Assembly (NCBI GenBank): GCA_017303795.1
Contig: JAFLBR010000009.1
Coordinates: 62,001-126,000 of the forward strand
DNA: 64,000 nt
DNA from: Cytophagales bacterium
Lineage (GTDB): Bacteria; Bacteroidota; Bacteroidia; Cytophagales; Cyclobacteriaceae
Reading direction: 5' to 3'
Shown: positions 59,742 through 64,000 of the stretch, piece after piece
Numbering within the stretch: position 1 is the stretch's first letter
How the letters are laid out: every line of letters begins with the position of its first letter
Notes under the pieces: generated by a model
What the model was told of the DNA's origin: nothing
What the model saw: only the letters and a program-made list of their open reading frames with translations
The model's database searches: none
Made by a program: the position numbers and the translations under genes

Positions 59742-62347
59742 AAGTTCATCCTCCCAAACGCTCCCTTCAATTTCTCCGCTGGTTTTGCCGCGAAGATTAT
59801 CTCGATGAGATTGAAGGAGATCTGGTTGAACTCTTTGAAAAGAGATCAGAAACGATTTCTCTCCACAAAGCGAAATGGAGATTCTTTTGTGATGTAATCA
59901 CCTCCTTTAAACTTAGAAATCTTAAAGTATTAAAATCAACTTCTAACCTGATTATGTTTCAACATCATTTAAAAATTGGCAGTCGGCAGTTACTTAAAAA
60001 TAAAGTATACTCTGCTATCAACATTTTAGGTCTTACCATTGGTATTACCTGCTGCCTGGTCATCTTCATTTTTATAAAGTACGAATCGGGTTTCGACAAC
60101 TTTCATCCGAAGGCTAAGGAAACCTATCGCGTAGTGCAGCATACAAAGTTTCCCGATCAAACACTTTATTGGAACACCACAGCCTACCCGCTGGCCGAAG
60201 CACTTCGAAATGATTTTAGTGAGTTTGAACTAATAACACAAACTGCTGGTCCGGTTAATCGGTTTTTTAGTTTTGAGAATAACGACAACCGGTTTGAATC
60301 GAACTATGTTCTCTTTGTTGATCCTTACTACCCAAAAGTATTTAACCTCAACTGGGTTTTGGGCGATCCCAATACTGCGCTTCAGCACACCAACTCTATT
60401 ATTATTACAGAGCAGATTGCACGCAAGTGTTTTGGTGATCAGGCCAACGATGCATCTATTCTCGGTAAAACCATTATGCTTAATGGAAAAGATCCATTGC
60501 AAATAACCGGTGTTGTTAAGAATGCACCTGGCAACAGCAATCTCCGCTACGAGATTCTAGTTCCTTACGAGTTTTTCCGGCAGAACAATCCCTATCCATC
60601 GGCTAATTGGTCAGGGAATTATCAAGGTACTACGTTTGTAGTGTTGCCCGATCAACTCGCGAAGCAAGACATTGAAACTCGCGTTGCCAATTGGAAAAAG
60701 AAATATCTAAATGCTGAAGATGATCAGCGCATCTCCTACTTGTTGCAGCCGCTTGAAGAAATTCACACTGAAACCATGTATGGCAGCAGTCCGGGTGGAT
60801 ACACGATGTCTAAGCGCATTCTTCAGGCATTAGCTTTTGTGGGTATTTTTATTTTACTGATTGCCATTGCCAATTTTATAAACCTGGTAACTGCAAAATC
60901 TACCGCACGCGCTAAGGAAGTAGGCGTAAGAAAGATAATCGGTAGTACCTGGTCTAACCTTGTTCGTCAATTTATTCTGGAAAATACCTTGTTAGTTTTT
61001 ATTACAATTATCGTCTCGTTGGGCATTACGTATGGTTTACTCAACCAGTTAAATTTCTTTCTCCACACCATCCATTTACAATTAGCGTTGCAATGGAGCG
61101 ATGTGGGGCTTGTGTTGTTACTGGGGCTGATAACTATTTTGTTAGGAACTTTATATCCGGCTTTGATACTGGCTTCGTTTAAGCCGTTGCAAATCATGCG
61201 AAACAATTTATCTATTGGTACCGATTCTGGTTTTACAATTCGGAAATCGCTTACAGTATTTCAATTCAGTATGATGCAGCTTTTTATTATCGGGGCTATT
61301 ATTGTTGGCATGCAAATGCACTTTTTCAAAAACGGAGAGTTAGGATTTTCAACCGATGCCGTTATTTCGGTACGGGTTCCACAATTCGACAAATTGAATG
61401 AGTTTAAAAACACCTTGCTGCAAAACAAAGATGTAATTAAAGTATCGTTTGGTTCCGGGCCACCGATGGCCGTTAATGGTTTTGCGTTAGGAACGCTCTT
61501 TCGACTGCCTGGTCAACCCGGTGAAGAAGGCATGGAAGCCGAGATGAAAATTGGAGACTTGAATTACCTGGAATTTTATAACCTGAAATTAATAAGCGGC
61601 AAAAATTTCTCGGAGAATAAATTTGAATTTGATGAGTTTATTGTGAACGAGCGTTTACTCAAATCGTTAGGCTGGACTGCAGAAGAAGCTATTGGCAAAA
61701 GACTCGCTATTAATGAAGGTGAAGCTACCATTGTTGGCGTTGTGCGCGACTTTCATAACAATTCGCTTCAGCATGAAATAACTCCTTGTGTTTTATTGAA
61801 TTGGAATCATTTCCAAAATCTGGCGTTCGTTCATTTGGCTAACGTAAAGCCCGAGGTGTTACAATCCATTGAGCAAATGTGGAAGCAAAGCTTCACTACT
61901 TCTATCTTTCAATACGAATTTGTAGATGACTCCATCGCGAAAGAATACTTTGTAGAAACGCTATCGTTTAAAGGCTTTACGGTGTTTTCCATTATTGTTG
62001 CGTTGATTGGTTGCCTCGGTTTATTTGGATTGATGACCTTCATCACTTCCAGAAAGACTAAGGAAGTGGGCATTCGAAAAATTCTGGGCGCATCGGCAGC
62101 AGAAATCATTCTCTTTTTTTCAAAAGAGTTTATGTTACTAATCTTAATCGCATTTGTGATAGCTACTCCCGTAGCTTTTGTACTCATGCGTTTATGGCTT
62201 GAAGGGTTTACGTATAAAATAGAGCTTGCAGCCTGGATGTTTTTCAGTGGCGGTATCATTACGCTGGTTGTTGCTTTGATAACTTCTGGTTTTCAAACTG
62301 TAAAAGCTGCAGGGGCTAATCCGGTGAACAGCCTTCGCTCAGAATGA
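59738..62347 (+). CDS. Orphan MacB/FtsX-type permease P7 with N-terminal prefix domain
   Basis: The 869-residue protein has a group C prefix (residues 1-72) and the junction 'LIMFQHHLKIGSRQLLKNKVYS', which still has Met although the YGMYK words are lost. The permease ('AINILGLTIGITCCLVIFIFI') resembles P2 more than P6. Coupling motifs are 'KEVGVRKIIGS' and 'KEVGIRKILGAS'; the end is 'NPVNSLRSE'. It starts within the P6 stop (ATGA), so the two are translationally coupled. Confidence 0.92.
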   Translation: MKVHPPKRSLQFLRWFCREDYLDEIEGDLVELFEKRSETISLHKAKWRFFCDVITSFKLRNLKVLKSTSNLIMFQHHLKIGSRQLLKNKVYSAINILGLTIGITCCLVIFIFIKYESGFDNFHPKAKETYRVVQHTKFPDQTLYWNTTAYPLAEALRNDFSEFELITQTAGPVNRFFSFENNDNRFESNYVLFVDPYYPKVFNLNWVLGDPNTALQHTNSIIITEQIARKCFGDQANDASILGKTIMLNGKDPLQITGVVKNAPGNSNLRYEILVPYEFFRQNNPYPSANWSGNYQGTTFVVLPDQLAKQDIETRVANWKKKYLNAEDDQRISYLLQPLEEIHTETMYGSSPGGYTMSKRILQALAFVGIFILLIAIANFINLVTAKSTARAKEVGVRKIIGSTWSNLVRQFILENTLLVFITIIVSLGITYGLLNQLNFFLHTIHLQLALQWSDVGLVLLLGLITILLGTLYPALILASFKPLQIMRNNLSIGTDSGFTIRKSLTVFQFSMMQLFIIGAIIVGMQMHFFKNGELGFSTDAVISVRVPQFDKLNEFKNTLLQNKDVIKVSFGSGPPMAVNGFALGTLFRLPGQPGEEGMEAEMKIGDLNYLEFYNLKLISGKNFSENKFEFDEFIVNERLLKSLGWTAEEAIGKRLAINEGEATIVGVVRDFHNNSLQHEITPCVLLNWNHFQNLAFVHLANVKPEVLQSIEQMWKQSFTTSIFQYEFVDDSIAKEYFVETLSFKGFTVFSIIVALIGCLGLFGLMTFITSRKTKEVGIRKILGASAAEIILFFSKEFMLLILIAFVIATPVAFVLMRLWLEGFTYKIELAAWMFFSGGIITLVVALITSGFQTVKAAGANPVNSLRSE

Positions 62348-62383
62348 GCTTCGGCAGTTTAAGTTCGGAGTAACTCTTTGTCC

Positions 62384-62590
62384 TCATACCAAATCTGTTT
62401 CTTCCAATTGAAAAATACTTTCCACGGATGCTCCAAATTCTTTGGCCATCCTCAGAGCCAACACCGTTGACGGAACAAACTTGCTGGCTTCAATCGAGTT
62501 GATGGCTTGACGCGATACTCCAATTTTCTCCGCGAGTTCGGCTTGCGTCCAGTTTTTCTTGGCACGCTCTACCTTAATCGTGTTCTTCAT
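62384..62590 (-). CDS. XRE-family helix-turn-helix regulator
   Basis: The 68-residue protein is a single XRE domain: 'VERAKKNWTQAELAEKIGVSRQAINSIEASKFVPSTVLALRMAKEFGASVESIFQLEE'. It lies on the minus strand between groups C and D and overlaps the end of the membrane-protein gene upstream of it by 17 bp. Small XRE regulators of this type commonly go with a small membrane protein in one operon. Confidence 0.93.
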   Translation of the reverse strand: MKNTIKVERAKKNWTQAELAEKIGVSRQAINSIEASKFVPSTVLALRMAKEFGASVESIFQLEETDLV

Positions 62591-62987
62591 GGTCGATGTT
62601 GTATTTCCGTTTTGAGATTACTAAACCGATTAGATAGTAAGCCATGAACATGGGTGCTAAAAATCGAAAGTTCCAGTCTTCTCCGTTTAACTTAAAAGCA
62701 ATATCAACCAGTCCCAAGGTCATGACTGTAACCAAAGCAAGCGAAAAAGCAACGACAGCGGCTTCCATGCGAATTTTAATTTGCACTTCGTCCATCAAGT
62801 GCACATAGCGGTAGAACGTATACAGAAAAAGCGCAAATGCCAACGCTGGTACAATGGTCAGAATAACTTCAAATTCTTCAGGTAAGGACAGCATTTTCAA
62901 TGCGCCTAAACTTCCAACGTAGCTTAACACCCAAATGAGTGCGTACAATGGCAAACGGTCGGATAAAGGTTTTTTTGATTTTTCCAT
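62574..62987 (-). CDS. Small membrane protein partnered with the XRE regulator
   Basis: The 137-residue protein has four hydrophobic segments (around residues 13-32, 38-58, 74-95 and 106-124) and a polar C-terminus 'SKRKYNIDHEEHD'. I do not recognise a named family; it looks like the DUF2178-type membrane proteins that accompany XRE regulators. I took the ATG at 62987, which starts 'MEKSKKPLSDRLPLYALIW'; the longer frame (63038) adds 17 residues without similarity. Confidence 0.8.
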   Translation of the reverse strand: MEKSKKPLSDRLPLYALIWVLSYVGSLGALKMLSLPEEFEVILTIVPALAFALFLYTFYRYVHLMDEVQIKIRMEAAVVAFSLALVTVMTLGLVDIAFKLNGEDWNFRFLAPMFMAYYLIGLVISKRKYNIDHEEHD

Positions 62988-63027
62988 AGCTCTGATTTGT
63001 TTGAGCCAAATGTACATCAAAAGTTTA

Positions 63028-63074
63028 CAAATTATCAATTATACTTGACAATTTGACTATTATAATGGCAAATT
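63028..63074. promoter_or_regulatory. Three CAAATT/AATTTG half-sites upstream of the XRE-membrane pair
   Basis: CAAATT at 63028-63033, AATTTG at 63050-63055 and CAAATT at 63069-63074, within A+T-rich DNA 41-87 bp before the ATG at 62987. They may be a site for the XRE regulator. The rest of the 250 bp up to PadR4 shows nothing else. Confidence 0.3.
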
Positions 63075-63243
63075 GATAGTGAAAAAGAGGTTTTAGGGAG
63101 CAAAAAGAATTATCATTACTACGCTTTGCTAGGAACAACTCAAGCAAAATCAATCCATACCGCTTTCAGACAAACTTGTGCGCATTCGAACACACCCTTC
63201 GAGTGACTACCCCTATTCAACTGTAAAAACAAAGATTCGAAGA

Positions 63244-63271
63244 GTGGCATAATTATTATTCCTACAATTAG
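63244..63271 (+). promoter_or_regulatory. Shared promoter/operator motif of PadR4
   Basis: GTGGCAT (63244-63250), ATTATT and CCTACAATTAG (63261-63271), in the order and spacing seen before PadR1 and PadR2. It ends 17 bp before the ATG. Confidence 0.5.
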
Positions 63272-63288
63272 AGAATAATATCCTTCAG

Positions 63289-63636
63289 ATGAAAAATTAT
63301 CAACTAGGTGAGTTTGAAGAGATCGTGCTACTCACCGTAGGCATTTTAAACAACGAAGCGTACAGCGTAGCCATTAAAGATGAAATCGAATCGCGCTTAA
63401 CGCGCACCGTAAGTATGGGTGCGTTGCATACTGCCTTGCTCCGGTTAGAAGAGAAAGGCTATCTCAAATCATTTTCAGGCGAAAGTACTGAAGACCGTGC
63501 TGGTCGGCCCAGACGATATTTTGAAATCACTGCACTCGGCAAAAAAGCCATGCTTTACGCGAAAGAAACGCGTGAGCAATTGTGGAAAGCTATACCGAAG
63601 GCGGTGCTGGAGTATCAGTTGACAATAGGCAATTAG
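63289..63636 (+). CDS. PadR family transcriptional regulator, PadR4
   Basis: The 115-residue protein 'MKNYQLGEFEEIVLLTVGILNNEAYSVAIKDEIESRLTRTVSMGALHTALLRLEEKGYLKSF' is close to PadR1 and PadR2. The wing is 'EDRAGRPRRYFEITALGKKAML'. It opens group D; the GTG of the last permease follows its stop by 4 bp. Confidence 0.93.
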   Translation: MKNYQLGEFEEIVLLTVGILNNEAYSVAIKDEIESRLTRTVSMGALHTALLRLEEKGYLKSFSGESTEDRAGRPRRYFEITALGKKAMLYAKETREQLWKAIPKAVLEYQLTIGN

Positions 63637-63640
63637 AAAA

Positions 63641-64000
63641 GTGAAATCCAAAAAACAACATCCACCCCAACTCCCCCTCCGCTTCTTCCGCTGGTATTGC
63701 AATCCGCGCTTGCAAGATTATATAGAAGGAGATTTAACGGAGGTGTATGAGAAACGATTGAAAAAATCTGGGAAGAGAATTGCTGACGTGAGATTTATAA
63801 TTGATGTACTTCTTCTGTTCAGACCGGGAATTATGAAATCAACACACAAGAGACCATACTTTAACAATTGGAGCATGTATAAAAATTATCTTTTGATTGG
63901 CTGGCGAAACCTCGTTCGCAGCAAGACTCATTCATTTTTCAATATTAGCGGGCTTGCCCTTGGTATCGCCAGTTGCTTACTGATTAGTTTATACATAGCT
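63641..64000 (+). CDS. Orphan MacB/FtsX-type permease P8, 3'-truncated by the window edge (GTG start)
   Basis: About 120 codons are visible. The GTG at 63641 gives 'MKSKKQHPPQLPLRFFRWYC' (first codon read as Met), the same layout as P1 and P3, and no in-frame ATG lies before the prefix. The prefix continues 'NPRLQDYIEGDLTEVYEKRL' and 'FIIDVLLLFRPGIMK'. The junction is 'NNWSMYKNYLLIGWRNLVRSK', followed by the first membrane helix 'ISGLALGIASCLLISLYIA' at the window end. The stop lies beyond 64000. Confidence 0.88.
   Translation, partial: MKSKKQHPPQLPLRFFRWYCNPRLQDYIEGDLTEVYEKRLKKSGKRIADVRFIIDVLLLFRPGIMKSTHKRPYFNNWSMYKNYLLIGWRNLVRSKTHSFFNISGLALGIASCLLISLYIA

Noticed and set aside
41399-64000. 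Array as complete MacAB-type drug efflux pumps
   Set aside because: There is no MacA-like membrane-fusion gene, no TolC-type gene and no ATPase in the region, and the prefix domain is not part of MacB.

Overview
The window comes from a Bacteroidota chromosome, most likely the Cytophagales. The evidence is a gldK-gldL-gldM-gldN cluster with a PorP/SprF gene (type IX secretion and gliding), a secreted protein with a type IX C-terminal sorting domain, -7 promoter boxes of the Bacteroidota type (TAnnTTTG), and the absence of clear Shine-Dalgarno sites. G+C is moderate, roughly 40%. The genus cannot be fixed from this sequence.

Region 1 (1-9.6 kb) is mainly sulfur metabolism. After the 3' end of glmS, a minus-strand operon runs SAM-I riboswitch, intrinsic terminator, cystathionine gamma-synthase/lyase, then two half-size YeeE/YedE (thiosulfate transporter-like) proteins. 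Next to it a second minus-strand operon (ATP-grasp enzyme, TlpA-like lipoprotein, alpha/beta hydrolase without its nucleophile) has a long leader. The leader holds a second SAM-I-like aptamer, a 36-codon ORF ending Arg-Tyr-Cys-Cys-Cys-Ser, and a terminator. A GTCTAT-N7-ATAGAC palindrome separates this leader from a divergent NhaC-type antiporter. A sterol-desaturase-family membrane protein follows.

Region 2 (9.7-31.4 kb) is mostly housekeeping: a separate Ada zinc domain overlapping an AlkB gene, an HCDH-like protein, ridA, gltX, an M14 peptidase, a saccharopine-dehydrogenase-like enzyme, the type IX core operon with its terminator, hemD, a DUF4271 protein, hemW, a Uma2-type nuclease, a LytS/LytR-type two-component pair, and a PKD-containing type IX cargo protein.

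Region 3 (31.4-41.2 kb) holds uvrA, a secreted WD40-caspase protein, a YdhF-like aldo/keto reductase, a small Cys/His-rich exported protein, a Fic protein with an AbiEi-like N-terminus, tRNA-Leu(TAA), tRNA-Gly(GCC) and a DUF1684 lipoprotein.

Region 4 (41.4-64 kb, running off the end) is the most unusual part. It has eight very large MacB/FtsX-type permeases (about 870-895 residues) with no ATPase gene, in four groups, each opened by a small PadR regulator: PadR1-P1-P2-P3, PadR2-P4-P5, PadR3-P6-P7 and PadR4-P8. Each permease has a cytoplasmic prefix of about 75 residues joined to an ordinary permease at a methionine. The prefixes are nearly identical within a PadR group but differ between groups, while the permease domains do not follow this grouping. 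This suggests that prefix and PadR form cognate pairs. Palindromic repeats starting on the stop codons, and a shared promoter in front of three PadR genes, add to the modular look.
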